Part shown: one piece after another, positions 7,687-16,467 of the stretch
Layout of the letters: each line of letters starts with the position of its first letter
Numbering within the stretch: the first letter of the stretch is position 1
NCBI GenBank assembly: GCA_034716235.1
Contig: JAYEHH010000032.1
Span: 5,148 to 69,147, forward strand
Origin: M55B174 sp034716235
Lineage (GTDB): Bacteria > Patescibacteriota > Minisyncoccia > CAIUEV01 > JAHKAQ01
Direction: 5' to 3'
DNA length: 64,000 nucleotides
The notes under the pieces: model-generated
What the model was told of the DNA's origin: nothing
Databases searched by the model: none
The model's input: only the letters and a program-made list of their open reading frames with translations
Made by a program: the position numbers and the translations under genes

Positions 7687-10620
7687 CTATGCCTTAGTGA
7701 TAGCTAATTTGATTGTTTCATCAGCGATTATCATTTTTCCCTCTAAATCAGTTTTGTCAGGCATTCCTTTCGTTATTTTTTTAGCTAGAGTTTCCTTGGC
7801 AATCAAATCTTCAAAACTAGTAAAGATAGCATTAGCACCAACATAATTAATGGAGATTCTATCATCAAGTTTATAATTTGCTTTTCGACGCATTTCTTGG
7901 ATGTGTCTAATAATTTCACGGGCATTGCCTTCTTTTTTAAGCTTGGGTGTAATTTGGATATCTAGCCCAACAATAAGTTTATTCTCTTCCTTGGTTTGAA
8001 TTTTTTTCAAGGATTTAATTTCTTTATGTTCTCCACAGGAAAACTGCTTAATATTGGTTTCCTCTTTAATGATTTCCTTAAGTTCCGCATCCTCATAAAT
8101 ATCTTCTTGATTTAGATAAATTCTTTCTAGTGGTTGACGAACTTTGATGCCAGCTTCAGCTCGAATTCCCAAAACAAGCTTTACAATATTTTGAGCTTTC
8201 CGCATTTTCTTTATGAGATCTTTATCGATTAATTCTTTGTTAGCTTTAGGATAATCAGTAAGATGAACCGACTCTTCTCGGGTTAGATTCTTATAGATAT
8301 TTTCTGCCATAAAAGGCATAAAAGGAGCTAATACTTGAGAAAACTTTATTAAAACCTCGTATAAAGTTGCGTAAGCTTCGTTTTTATCATTATCATTTTC
8401 ACTCTTCCAGAATCTCCGTCGGCTTCTCCTAATATACCAATTAGAAAGCTTGTCAATAAAGCTAGGTAAAAGACGAGCAGCTTTAGCTATTTGATAGCCA
8501 TCCATCTTTTTCTCGAAATTACTAATCAAAGTATTCAGCTCGGCTAAGATCCAGCGATCTAAAATATGTTTTGGTTCAATTCCTGCCTCTTCAAAATTTA
8601 GTTTCTCCTTGGGATCAAATTTATCAATTGAAGCATAGGTAACGAAAAAAGAATAAGAATTCCAAAGAGTTGACATAAATTTCTTTTTCACTTCGGCGAT
8701 TTCTTTAACAGAAAAATTAATATTCCGAGCTTCCATGATGGGAGAACTCATGAGATAAAGTCTTAAAGCATCACCTCCATATTCGTCTAGAACAATTTTT
8801 GGATCAGTATAATTACCTAATGATTTAGACATTTTCTTTCCGTCATCGCCAGAGATTACTCCCGTAGCTACCACATTTTTGAAAGCTGGTTGGTCAATCA
8901 GGGCTACGGCAAGAACATGTAAAACATAAAACCAAGCTCTAGTTTGGGCAATATATTCCGAGATATAATCAGCAGGAAATTTTTGAGAAAAATCTTCTTT
9001 ATTTTCAAAGGGATAGTGATGTTGAGCATAAGGCATAGCGCCTGACTCAAACCAGCAATCTAAAACTTGAGGAACTCTCTTGAATGTTCCACCACAATCA
9101 CATTTAAAATCAACTTTATCTATGTAAGGACGATGGTAGTCATCTAATTTTTGACCACTTAGTCGATAAAGTTCTTCGTAAGAACCAACGGCTTTTATTT
9201 TTTTACATTTGTCACAACGCCAAATAGGAATAGCTGTTCCCCAGTAACGATCACGGGCAATATTCCAATCAGGGGCTGACTGGATACCTTTCAAAAAGCG
9301 ACCATGCTTTAAGAAGTTCGGTTGCCAATTAATTTTTTCGTTTTCCGTTTCTAGTTTTTTGCGAATTTTATCAATATTAATAAACCAAGCCGGTTGAGTT
9401 TTATAAACAAGCTTAGTGTGGCAACGGTAGCAAAAAGGATAGGAGTGAACCACTTTTTGTTGATTATACAAAATTTTCTTTTCTTCTAGATCGGTAATAA
9501 TTTTAGGATTAACCTTCCAAACATTTTCTCCCTGCCAAGGACCTTCTTTAAAATTAGCCTGGGAATCTACATTTTCAATAAGAGGAATTTCTTCCTGACG
9601 AGATAAATTAAAATCATCTTCCCCAAAAGCCGGTGCTAGATGAACAATGCCAGTTCCTTCTTTAGTGGAGACAAAATCTCCTAGAAAAACTCGATGCAAA
9701 TTCTCTTCCTTGCCACTCCTAAAAGAAAATCCATCGTAGGGAGCGCTATAAGCTATCCCAGCCAATTCACTGCCCTTAATTTCTTCCAGTACTGCGTATT
9801 CATCGGTTAACTGATCTATTCTATCCTTGGCGATAATAAGAGTCTCTCTCTTTTCGGTTTTTACCCTAACATACTGAATATCTTTCCCAACGGCCAGAGC
9901 AGTATTAGCCGGTAATGTCCATGGAGTAGTGGTCCAAGCTAAAAGACTATTGTCTTTGTATTGCCCTTCGGTAATTTTGAATTTTACAATTACGGAAATA
10001 TCTTCTACATCTTTATAGCTATCATCCATGGCGATCTCAAAATTAGCCAGTGGCGTTTCACAGCGAGGACAATAAAGTGAGATGCGAGTATCTTCATAAA
10101 TTAAATCTTTTTCATAAAGTTCCTTAAAAGCCCACCAAACAGACTCCATGTATCCTTTATCCATGGTGCGGTAAGGATTTTTATAATCTACCCATCGTCC
10201 GATTCTACCAATAATTTCTTCCCATTCTTCAGTCATTTGACTGACTTGTAAACGGCATTCAGTATTAAATTCTTTAATTCCAATTTTAGTTTCAATTTCA
10301 TTTTTTGATTTAAGCCCCAGTTTTTTTTCTACTCCATGCTCTGCTGGTAAACCGTGACAATCCCAACCCCAACGGCGATCAACCCGATAGCCTTTCATTG
10401 TCCAATATCTAGGGACTACATCTTTGGCGATAGAAGATAAGATAGTGCCGTAATGAGGTACTCCTGTGGCAAAAGGAGGGCCATCAAAAAAGCTGTAAAC
10501 CGGAGCTTCGGTTCGGTTTTGGATAGAACGCTCAAAAATTTTATTTTCTTTCCAAAATTTAAGAGCTTTTTTTTCTAATTTAATTAAATCTTCTCTGGGA
10601 TTAACTGAATCAAACATCAA
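7687..10620 (-). CDS. ileS: Isoleucyl-tRNA synthetase
   Basis: A 977-residue class I synthetase that charges tRNA-Ile. The HIGH-type motif is HYGT within FATGVPHYGTILSS, KMSKS is intact (GDDGKKMSKSLGNY), the CP1 editing domain is present (AWTTTPWTLPANTALAV), and a WCHGLPAE motif is clear. Cysteine pairs occur at CPRCETP, CYRCH and CDKCKK. HYGT in place of HIGH, and the overall motif wording, resemble the eukaryote-like class of bacterial IleRS, often linked to mupirocin tolerance; this is a family-level inference. The protein is full length. It heads the minus-strand block that includes recO. Confidence 0.97.
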   Translation of the reverse strand: MMFDSVNPREDLIKLEKKALKFWKENKIFERSIQNRTEAPVYSFFDGPPFATGVPHYGTILSSIAKDVVPRYWTMKGYRVDRRWGWDCHGLPAEHGVEKKLGLKSKNEIETKIGIKEFNTECRLQVSQMTEEWEEIIGRIGRWVDYKNPYRTMDKGYMESVWWAFKELYEKDLIYEDTRISLYCPRCETPLANFEIAMDDSYKDVEDISVIVKFKITEGQYKDNSLLAWTTTPWTLPANTALAVGKDIQYVRVKTEKRETLIIAKDRIDQLTDEYAVLEEIKGSELAGIAYSAPYDGFSFRSGKEENLHRVFLGDFVSTKEGTGIVHLAPAFGEDDFNLSRQEEIPLIENVDSQANFKEGPWQGENVWKVNPKIITDLEEKKILYNQQKVVHSYPFCYRCHTKLVYKTQPAWFINIDKIRKKLETENEKINWQPNFLKHGRFLKGIQSAPDWNIARDRYWGTAIPIWRCDKCKKIKAVGSYEELYRLSGQKLDDYHRPYIDKVDFKCDCGGTFKRVPQVLDCWFESGAMPYAQHHYPFENKEDFSQKFPADYISEYIAQTRAWFYVLHVLAVALIDQPAFKNVVATGVISGDDGKKMSKSLGNYTDPKIVLDEYGGDALRLYLMSSPIMEARNINFSVKEIAEVKKKFMSTLWNSYSFFVTYASIDKFDPKEKLNFEEAGIEPKHILDRWILAELNTLISNFEKKMDGYQIAKAARLLPSFIDKLSNWYIRRSRRRFWKSENDNDKNEAYATLYEVLIKFSQVLAPFMPFMAENIYKNLTREESVHLTDYPKANKELIDKDLIKKMRKAQNIVKLVLGIRAEAGIKVRQPLERIYLNQEDIYEDAELKEIIKEETNIKQFSCGEHKEIKSLKKIQTKEENKLIVGLDIQITPKLKKEGNAREIIRHIQEMRRKANYKLDDRISINYVGANAIFTSFEDLIAKETLAKKITKGMPDKTDLEGKMIIADETIKLAITKA

Positions 10621-10829
10621 GGTTAAATGTTAAATGTGAATTAATAAAATGATTATTAAAAAATAATCAACACCATTAAAGATGTTCTTTTATAAAGATA
10701 CCTAATTTTTGAAGAATTTTCAAGAGAGAAAGACTAGATATCAAAGTAGCAGGATAATATCCTATTTGAACAACATAGAAATGTCCTACTTAGAAATTTG
10801 CATGCACATTATAATAGTTTGGATAATTT
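10621..10829 (-). promoter_or_regulatory. ileS upstream region with inverted repeats, weak promoter
   Basis: About 210 nt separate ileS from the terminator of the preceding gene. On the minus strand a TATAAT occurs at 10809-10814, but no good -35 is spaced correctly. The transcribed leader contains imperfect inverted repeats: AAGTAGGA paired with TCCTGCTACTT, and AGGATA/TATCCT. I looked for a T-box signature and did not see its antiterminator core. A leader structure controlling ileS is possible but unproven. Confidence 0.3.
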
Positions 10830-10864
10830 AAATAAAAGAAGCCCGTGGCGTTGCCAAAGGCTTC
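10830..10864 (-). terminator. Rho-independent terminator
   Basis: On the minus strand GAAGCC and GGCTTC form the outer stem (10838-10864) with an inner TGGC/GCCA pairing, directly followed by a T-rich tract (complement of 10830-10837). It lies 13 nt after the stop of the 178-residue gene and should end that transcript. Confidence 0.85.
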
Positions 10865-10877
10865 TGGTTGAAGATTT

Positions 10878-11414
10878 TTAATGAAAGGTCTGTGCTCTTT
10901 CGTTTTCATCCGGCTTCTTTTTCCCTCCCTTCATCCCATGCCGGATTACTCTTACGATGTTATAACTCCAATACTTCCTCCTGAAGTAGTCTATTAAGCT
11001 ATCTACTTCTTTGTTAAAGCAAATAGCTAGAAATAAAACACCACTAGGTTGCTTGACCATCTTGGTTGCATCCGAGAGTGATATTCTATCGTCAATCTCG
11101 TTTACTATGAGAACTGTTCCCTCATATGTTTTAACCAAATAAAACATATTGAGAGTTTCTCCAATTCTTAGAGGGTTAGCTGAGCTGATATTCTCCCATG
11201 AATTTTCCTTATATTTTGTATAAAGATGTCTTGACAATCCGTTGAGCTCTTGGGTTGGGCAAATAGCCATAAAGGAGCCAAGTCCATACTGCTCAATTAT
11301 GCTAACTATTTCTGCCAGTCGCTTTTCCATAACGGATTCCTCTACCACAATATTTCCGACTCCTATATCCAGTAGGGATGCTAGATACACTATATTAAAC
11401 TTTTCTTTATTCAT
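10878..11414 (-). CDS. Unknown protein with two copies of a ~65-residue domain
   Basis: A 178-residue protein that I do not recognise. It contains an internal duplication: residues ~7-75 and ~89-158 align with each other and with the single copy in the upstream gene. The shared core is a hydrophobic strand ending in I-C, four residues, then E-[LV]-x-[GS]-L and a helix ending in KY (FMAICPTQELNGLSRHLYTKY and VLFLAICFNKEVDSL). The tail is basic. There is no signal peptide or membrane segment, so it is probably cytoplasmic. The start overlaps the end of the upstream paralogue by 8 nt (translational coupling) and a terminator follows. A nucleotide-binding or small alpha/beta fold is possible, but I would not assign a function. 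Confidence 0.75.
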   Translation of the reverse strand: MNKEKFNIVYLASLLDIGVGNIVVEESVMEKRLAEIVSIIEQYGLGSFMAICPTQELNGLSRHLYTKYKENSWENISSANPLRIGETLNMFYLVKTYEGTVLIVNEIDDRISLSDATKMVKQPSGVLFLAICFNKEVDSLIDYFRRKYWSYNIVRVIRHGMKGGKKKPDENERAQTFH

Positions 11415-11760
11415 TTTCCTCTCCTCCTTTTTTAAGGGTTGTCTGACGTTGTTTTTTATCGTCCTTATCTTTCAGGCTCTTTATTTTGCTGTAAGATTTT
11501 TCTCTTTCTCCTTCTTCTCTTATTATAATTCTGACAATATTTTCTTCTTGGTACCTCTCCCTAAAATAGCGAAGCAGCCCTGTAATTTCATTATCAGAAC
11601 AAACAACCAATAGGAAATTAGATTCCGATTTTTCAATCTCTTCAGAAATTTTTCCTACTTGTTCTTCTGGATTGATTGATTCTGCAACCAAAATCCCCTC
11701 TTTTGCATCTTCTCCCCCTAGCCGAGTTAAAAAAATCTTGCTAAATCTTTTTTTGCCCAT
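11407..11760 (-). CDS. Unknown single-domain paralogue of the downstream gene
   Basis: A 117-residue protein. Residues ~7-79 match the repeated domain of the downstream 178-residue protein: FLLVVCSDNEITGLLRYF lines up with VLFLAICFNKEVDSLIDYF, and both continue into a NIVR-V/I-I segment. The C-terminal ~35 residues are highly charged and probably disordered. A good Shine-Dalgarno (AGGAGAGG) precedes the ATG, unusual for this window. It is the first gene of a two-gene unit that ends at the terminator near 10850. A long inverted repeat lies 29 nt upstream. No function recognised. Confidence 0.75.
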   Translation of the reverse strand: MGKKRFSKIFLTRLGGEDAKEGILVAESINPEEQVGKISEEIEKSESNFLLVVCSDNEITGLLRYFRERYQEENIVRIIIREEGEREKSYSKIKSLKDKDDKKQRQTTLKKGGEENE

Positions 11761-11788
11761 TTTCCTCTCCTTCTTTTAAAAGGTTTAA

Positions 11789-11830
11789 ATTTCTATTTAA
11801 TTAGTAAGGTACTACTAACTAAGTAGAAAT
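11789..11830. repeat. Long inverted repeat upstream of the paralogue pair
   Basis: Arms of 18 nt (outer ATTTCTA/TAGAAAT, inner part ending TAGTA/TACTA) surround a 6-nt centre. Two positions in each arm are not Watson-Crick pairs. It is 29 nt upstream of the 117-residue gene, where it could act as an operator or as a leader hairpin. Confidence 0.6.
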
Positions 11831-11961
11831 AGCATAAAAATTAGAGATTGTAAATGAAAGAGGGGTTTCTTTTGGAGAGAATTTTTCTTAGATGTATTTA
11901 GTGTCGCGATCGTAAGGATAAATTGGATGGAAGACTATTGTAGAAAATATTCAATAAAGAG

Positions 11962-12048
11962 TTAAGTGCCATTCTTTGTATTGCCTTGCTTTTTCATTTC
12001 ATCCTCGTGGTCAGCAATGTCATGTATGTATTTTTCGAAATTATCCAT
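11962..12048 (-). CDS. Possible 28-residue acidic peptide
   Basis: The frame opens with an ATG one base after the stop of an 18-codon ORF (12050-12106), an operon-like junction. The peptide begins MDNFEKYIHDIADHEDEM and is helical and acidic. No Shine-Dalgarno is visible. It may be a real small gene or a fragment of a decayed one. Confidence 0.25.
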   Translation of the reverse strand: MDNFEKYIHDIADHEDEMKKQGNTKNGT

Positions 12049-12117
12049 ATTATTTATTTGGCGATTTATTTTTTAAAAATCTGTTTAAAAAATCTTCTCG
12101 ATTCATTGACGCTTGTT

Positions 12118-12219
12118 TTATTTCTCTTTTTTTCCTTCTATATTTTTATCAGGAACTGTTTTTTTAGTTTGTGGTTTTTCGGTTTTATTTTTAGATGATG
12201 ACCAAGATTCAATCTCCAT
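12118..12219 (-). CDS. Possible 33-residue lysine-rich peptide
   Basis: It begins MEIESWSSSKNKTEKPQ and ends in a run of lysines and glutamates. It lies just downstream of the nadD-like gene on the same strand. No clear ribosome binding site is seen. Composition is like a disordered tail, so it may be debris of a longer gene. Confidence 0.22.
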   Translation of the reverse strand: MEIESWSSSKNKTEKPQTKKTVPDKNIEGKKEK

Positions 12220-12261
12220 ATTTTAAAAGATGAATTACTAAATATTTTTCTTCTTACGCAT

Positions 12262-12843
12262 TTAACCACCGTATAAATTGTGGTCATTAATGTATTTTGA
12301 AATATCTTCTGGAATATATTTATTGTATTGCCAATCATGTTTTCTTATCAGCTCCCTTATTTTTGTACTTGATATTTTTATACTAGTTCCGTTGATGATG
12401 TCAACATTTTTTTTAGGAAAATCATTTGGTAAAATGTTACCCACTCTTTGGGAGACAACAAAGGTTTCTTTGTCTAAAATACTTGGGTTTTCATTGTACA
12501 AATTCATAATTCCATCAGAACCAATAAGTTGAGTTATGGAAACATCTTTTTTCGATTTTATTTCACTCATTATTTCATCTGTATACCTCCCCTTATTATC
12601 ACTCAGTTCATTATCCAGTAGGATGATTGGCAATTCTATTTGGGTTTTCAAATAGGAAACAAACAATTTTCCTAAATTTACTCTATGTCTATACGATATA
12701 TCTATGATTTTATCCCTGCGTTTTCCAGAAGGCATTATCCAAAGCTCATCAAACTCTTTTTTTTGCAGTGCTAACCTGATTATTTCAACATGACCATAAT
12801 GTGGAGGGTTAAATGCACCTGGAAATAAAAGTACTTTTTTCAT
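12262..12843 (-). CDS. nadD: Nicotinate-nucleotide adenylyltransferase-like protein
   Basis: A 193-residue nucleotidyltransferase of the NadD/CoaD superfamily, which joins nicotinate mononucleotide and ATP to make the NAD precursor. The N-terminal catalytic motif is FPGAFNPPHYGH (H-x-G-H), and the C-terminal ISSTKIRELI motif with the following PEDISKYINDHNLY matches NadD better than CoaD. I use the ATG at 12843, which puts the P-loop-like motif at residue 7 as in the family; an upstream in-frame ATG at 12921 would add 26 non-conserved residues. It follows the pyrophosphatase gene by 108 nt, a fitting neighbour because the reaction releases pyrophosphate. Confidence 0.78.
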   Translation of the reverse strand: MKKVLLFPGAFNPPHYGHVEIIRLALQKKEFDELWIMPSGKRRDKIIDISYRHRVNLGKLFVSYLKTQIELPIILLDNELSDNKGRYTDEIMSEIKSKKDVSITQLIGSDGIMNLYNENPSILDKETFVVSQRVGNILPNDFPKKNVDIINGTSIKISSTKIRELIRKHDWQYNKYIPEDISKYINDHNLYGG

Positions 12844-12951
12844 AATGTTGTGCGAAAGTAAAAAGAAAAATATTTTTTGAATGGTGTATTCATTGTTATA
12901 TGATATGATTTGGTTTTTCAATTTTTCAAATAGATAACTATTCGAGGTATC

Positions 12952-13401
12952 TTATTTGTCCTTCTTAGTATTTATTCTGCACGAATCAATGAGCTTGATT
13001 GCGTCTTGGTAGCCAAGAAATCTACCACCAACAACCTGTTTGTCTGGTCTATCATCAAAATAATGTTCTCCAAAATCACGAATCTCTTTTTCTATTGTTG
13101 AATTTATTGTAATAGTTTCATTTGATAGTTGGCATAGAATTTTATGGTCTTCCTCACCATTCTCAACCGATTCGACCATGCCTATTGGCTCCACATCTAT
13201 AGTATCTCCTGAAGTGAGTGATTTTGATGTTATCACGTAGCAATCAAGTTGATCTCCGTCGCCACTAATCGTATCTAACAAAAAACCATAGGCATAAGGA
13301 TAGGGCTTGTACACTTTTTTTATTCCTATCTGTTCAAGTGTTTGCTCATTATAGATAGGTCTTTGATCTGTTCCCGCGTCTACTTCAATAAATGCTTTCA
13401 T
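12952..13401 (-). CDS. ppa: Inorganic pyrophosphatase family protein
   Basis: A 149-residue soluble family I pyrophosphatase-like protein, hydrolysing PPi to phosphate and so driving tRNA charging and NAD synthesis. Key parts seen are YPYAYGFLLDT, the metal-binding signature GDGDQLDCYVI (family consensus DGDPLD) and GEEDHKIL, which supplies further acidic ligands. It is shorter than most bacterial Ppa (~170-180), lacking part of the N-terminal strands, and Q replaces the usual P in the signature. It lies between gltX and the nadD-like gene on one strand, two other genes whose reactions make PPi. Confidence 0.75.
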   Translation of the reverse strand: MKAFIEVDAGTDQRPIYNEQTLEQIGIKKVYKPYPYAYGFLLDTISGDGDQLDCYVITSKSLTSGDTIDVEPIGMVESVENGEEDHKILCQLSNETITINSTIEKEIRDFGEHYFDDRPDKQVVGGRFLGYQDAIKLIDSCRINTKKDK

Positions 13402-13463
13402 AAAATGTTGTTAGAAGTTTTTAAAAAATTTTGCTACAACTACTTATCACACAAACCTTTAAC

Positions 13464-14957
13464 CTACCCCACCATTTTCATCGCCTCCTCAATTCTTTCT
13501 AGGGTCTTATCTTTCCCTAAAACCCAAGCACATTCAAAAGGGCTAGGACTTTTCTGTTGTCCTGTTAAAGCAACCCTTAATGGCCATAGCAATTCGCCCT
13601 TTTTTTCTTTTGCTACCTCCAGCAATTTATTTTCAAGAGATTGAATAGTGTATTCTTTCTCAGGGATATTATTTATAGTCTCTTTTGCTTTCTCTAGATT
13701 TTTAATAATAGTTTGATTATCCATATCTTTCCATTTTAGCAAATCCTTAGAATAATCAATTTTTTCCTCAACTAAATATTCTATATCTTCTAGTAATTCT
13801 GAAAGCTTGCTGATTCTTTCTTTTTGGATAGTGATGACTTTCTTTAGTTTTGTCTCATCCATGATTATATTTTGCTCTTTAAGATATTTTTTGGCGACTT
13901 TAAACAAATGATCAACGCTAATTGCTTTTAAATATTGAGAGCCTACCCAGTCTAGGTGCCCATAATCAAATTTGGCTCCGGCCTTATTAATTTTTTTGAT
14001 ATCAAATTGGTCAATTAGCTCTTGTTTAGAAAAAATTTCTTGAGTTGTTTTAGGATTCCACCCTAAAAGCGCGATATGGTTTAAAATTGCTTGGGGAAGA
14101 TAACCCTTTTTGATAAAATCACGAATTCCCACATCGCCATCTCGTTTACTTAATTTCTTTCCGTTCATGTTGAGGAGTTGGGGCAGATGACCGAACTTAG
14201 GAATTTTCCAACCAAAGGCTTGATAAATTAAAATATGTTTAGGAGTTGAAGATAGCCACTCCTCTCCTCTTAAAATATGAGAGATTTTCATTAGGTGATC
14301 ATCAACTACTACTGCTAAGTGATAAGTTGGATAACCATCAGATTTTAACAATATTTGGTCATCAACCAGCTTGTTTTCAATTGCTATTTTGCCTCGAATT
14401 AAGTCATTGAATTCGGTTGTTCCTTCTGCCGGCACGTTTAAACGGACAACGTAGGGTTCTTTTTTCCTTAATCTCTCTTCAATTTCGCTTTTAGGCAGAT
14501 GGAGGCAATGTTTATCATACTTGGGAGCTTGTTTTCTTTTTTGCTGCTCTTTCCTCATTTTTTCCAATCGTTGAGGAGAACAAAAGCAGTAATAGGCCTG
14601 CCCTTTGTCAATTAGTTTTTGAACATATTTTCTAAAAATAGCTAATCTTTTAGATTGAATGTAATGTCCGTAATTTCCCTTTTCAACTATTTTATCCTGA
14701 GCATCTAAATCTATTCCTTCATCCCATTCAAGCCCAGCCCATTTTAACGATTTAATTAAATCTTCGGTTGCCTTTTCTACGAAACGATTACGATCAGTAT
14801 CTTCTAAACGAACTATAAACTGGCCGTTATTTTTTTTGGCGAAAAGAAAATTAGTCAGGGCGGTACGTAGAGTGCCAATATGAGTAAAACCGGTAGGAGA
14901 TGGAGCAATCCTAACTCGTATTTTGGGTGACTGGTTAGAAGAGTTTAAAGTTTTCAT
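13464..14957 (-). CDS. gltX: Glutamyl-tRNA synthetase
   Basis: A 497-residue class I synthetase loading glutamate on tRNA-Glu (and perhaps tRNA-Gln if the amidotransferase route is used). The HIGH-type motif is FTHIGT within APSPTGFTHIGTLRTAL, and the KMSKS-type motif is KLSKR in MNGKKLSKRDGDVG. The middle carries EDTDRNRF. Length and order are normal. It starts 37 nt after the antiporter gene and is probably transcribed from that gene's promoter. Whether the enzyme is discriminating cannot be told here. Confidence 0.96.
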   Translation of the reverse strand: MKTLNSSNQSPKIRVRIAPSPTGFTHIGTLRTALTNFLFAKKNNGQFIVRLEDTDRNRFVEKATEDLIKSLKWAGLEWDEGIDLDAQDKIVEKGNYGHYIQSKRLAIFRKYVQKLIDKGQAYYCFCSPQRLEKMRKEQQKRKQAPKYDKHCLHLPKSEIEERLRKKEPYVVRLNVPAEGTTEFNDLIRGKIAIENKLVDDQILLKSDGYPTYHLAVVVDDHLMKISHILRGEEWLSSTPKHILIYQAFGWKIPKFGHLPQLLNMNGKKLSKRDGDVGIRDFIKKGYLPQAILNHIALLGWNPKTTQEIFSKQELIDQFDIKKINKAGAKFDYGHLDWVGSQYLKAISVDHLFKVAKKYLKEQNIIMDETKLKKVITIQKERISKLSELLEDIEYLVEEKIDYSKDLLKWKDMDNQTIIKNLEKAKETINNIPEKEYTIQSLENKLLEVAKEKKGELLWPLRVALTGQQKSPSPFECAWVLGKDKTLERIEEAMKMVG

Positions 14958-14994
14958 TTGTTTAACTCAATCGAAAAAAATTAAATAGAAAAAA

Positions 14995-15948
14995 CTATCC
15001 CCTTATTACTGCAAAAGTAATATAGCTAATATAGGTGAGAATAAATATAGCTCCCTGCCATCTTTCTAGAGTACGCCTTTTCCCAATAAAAATAAAAATA
15101 AAAAGTAAAAAACTAGATAAAATGACCATCCCCAAATCAACATTACTATTAGTCTGAAAAGCTAGAGGGGCTACGGTGGCACTAATTCCTAAAACCCATA
15201 AGAGATTAAAGATGTTGGAGCCAACAATATTACCAATAGCAATTTCAGCATTTTTTTTGTAAGCGGCTACTGCCGAAGTGGCTAGTTCCGGTAGAGAAGT
15301 ACCAATGGCTACAATAGTTAAACCAACCAAAGTCTTGCTTAACCCTAAAAGTTCAGCAAAATGAATAGCTCCATTAATAATCCACTTACCTCCAAGAGTT
15401 AGACCAACTAGGCCAATAACAATAAAAATGATTGATTTAAGAGTACTAAATTCTTTTATGTTATTCTTGTCCTTCCCACCTATTTTGGCTATTCCAAAGG
15501 TATAATAAATAAAAATAATAAAAAGCACGAATAAAACTAACCCGTCAATTCTAGAAAGAACGGAAATCTCCATTTTATCAATTAATAAATCGTTAGCTAG
15601 GACACCTACTAGCAGAGCAGCCAGTAATGAAAAAGGTATTTCTTTCCAAACGGTATTTTTTTTGATAGCTAGGGGATAAATTAATGCTGAAACTCCTAAA
15701 ATTAAAAGAACATTAGAGATATTACTTCCAAAAACATTGGCGATGGCTAGTTCTGTTTCGCCGGATCCGGTAGCGAAAAGGTTAACCAGTAATTCTGGAG
15801 CAGAAGTTCCAAAGGAAACAATAGTAAGCCCAATAACTATATTAGAAATTTTCAATTTTTTAGCAACAGAGGCTGATCCATCAACTAAAAGACCAGCACC
15901 TTTAATTAAAGCTACAAAGCCTAAAACGAAAAGAACAGTAATTAACAT
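14995..15948 (-). CDS. CaCA-family sodium/calcium antiporter (YrbG-like)
   Basis: A 317-residue integral membrane antiporter of ~10 membrane helices that exchanges cations, in this family usually Ca2+ against Na+ or H+. The two inverted alpha-repeats are plain: IVSFGTSAPELLVNLFA with GNVFGSNISN-type text in the first half, and IVAIGTSLPELATSAVAA with GNIVGSNIFN in the second. The acidic residues in both repeats that bind the ion are present. A good promoter lies upstream at 16072-16099, and gltX follows closely. The substrate is inferred from family only. Confidence 0.92.
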   Translation of the reverse strand: MLITVLFVLGFVALIKGAGLLVDGSASVAKKLKISNIVIGLTIVSFGTSAPELLVNLFATGSGETELAIANVFGSNISNVLLILGVSALIYPLAIKKNTVWKEIPFSLLAALLVGVLANDLLIDKMEISVLSRIDGLVLFVLFIIFIYYTFGIAKIGGKDKNNIKEFSTLKSIIFIVIGLVGLTLGGKWIINGAIHFAELLGLSKTLVGLTIVAIGTSLPELATSAVAAYKKNAEIAIGNIVGSNIFNLLWVLGISATVAPLAFQTNSNVDLGMVILSSFLLFIFIFIGKRRTLERWQGAIFILTYISYITFAVIRG

Positions 15949-16071
15949 TCAGATATATTAAAAATTAGGTGTTTAATTATTATCTTTCTCCTAGGATTAC
16001 TTTGATTTCTTTTTTCCATATTGATAAATATTAAAAACTAAAAAGCAAATTCTTTTTGCAAATTTATTGTT

Positions 16072-16099
16072 ATTATACTACCGTTTACCTTTTTGTAAA
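16072..16099 (-). promoter_or_regulatory. Promoter of the antiporter-gltX unit
   Basis: On the minus strand TTTACA (16094-16099) and TATAAT (16072-16077) are 16 nt apart, one mismatch from the sigma-70 consensus. The predicted start would give a leader of about 115 nt before 15948. Confidence 0.7.
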
Positions 16100-16171
16100 A
16101 TTTTAATTTTATTTTATTTTTAAAATCTGCTATGCTTTGAAAGGAAAAATTTAATTATTAAACTAAAATTT

Positions 16172-16441
16172 ATGGCTTATTCATTGGAAAATCCTAAGAG
16201 ATTTAATAGGATACCCGATCATATTTTTGAGAGAATAGCATATAACGCTTTGAATATGATAGAGAAAGACAAAAAAGCCGAAGCCTTGAAAGTGTTAGAA
16301 GATGAAAAATTTAGAAAAAAAGCTACTCAATTCTGGGAAGGAAAATTTATTGGAGATGATTCAACAAAAGCCGAGATTGAATTGGCAAAGGGATTAAAAA
16401 TAAGATTGGAAGAAGAGCTTAAAGACAATGATTTAACTTAA
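16172..16441 (+). CDS. Hypothetical 89-residue charged protein
   Basis: A short, highly charged, mostly helical protein (begins MAYSLENPKRFNRIPDHIFE). It has no membrane segment and no motif that I recognise. The ATG follows an A-rich leader with a loose GGA. It stands alone on the plus strand between the antiporter promoter and the 23S rRNA terminator, which it meets convergently. The third-position composition fits the rest of the window, so it is likely a real gene of unknown role. Confidence 0.6.
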   Translation: MAYSLENPKRFNRIPDHIFERIAYNALNMIEKDKKAEALKVLEDEKFRKKATQFWEGKFIGDDSTKAEIELAKGLKIRLEEELKDNDLT

Positions 16442-16467
16442 TAAAGATTATAGATATTTTTTAAACT

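Larger units (their letters stand above)
11831..12261. other. Gene-poor stretch with possible tiny ORFs
   Basis: This ~430-nt stretch has no gene above 60 residues that I trust. On the minus strand three very small ORFs follow each other (12118-12219, 12050-12106 with 18 codons, and 11962-12048). The opposite-strand hydrophobic frames near 11976-12198 look like shadows of these purine-rich sequences. No tRNA or hairpin with a T-tract was seen. Confidence 0.4.

Noticed and set aside
11976..12198. Two overlapping plus-strand hydrophobic ORFs
   Set aside because: Their phenylalanine/leucine-rich text is what results from reading purine-rich minus-strand sequence backwards; no ribosome site and no family resemblance.
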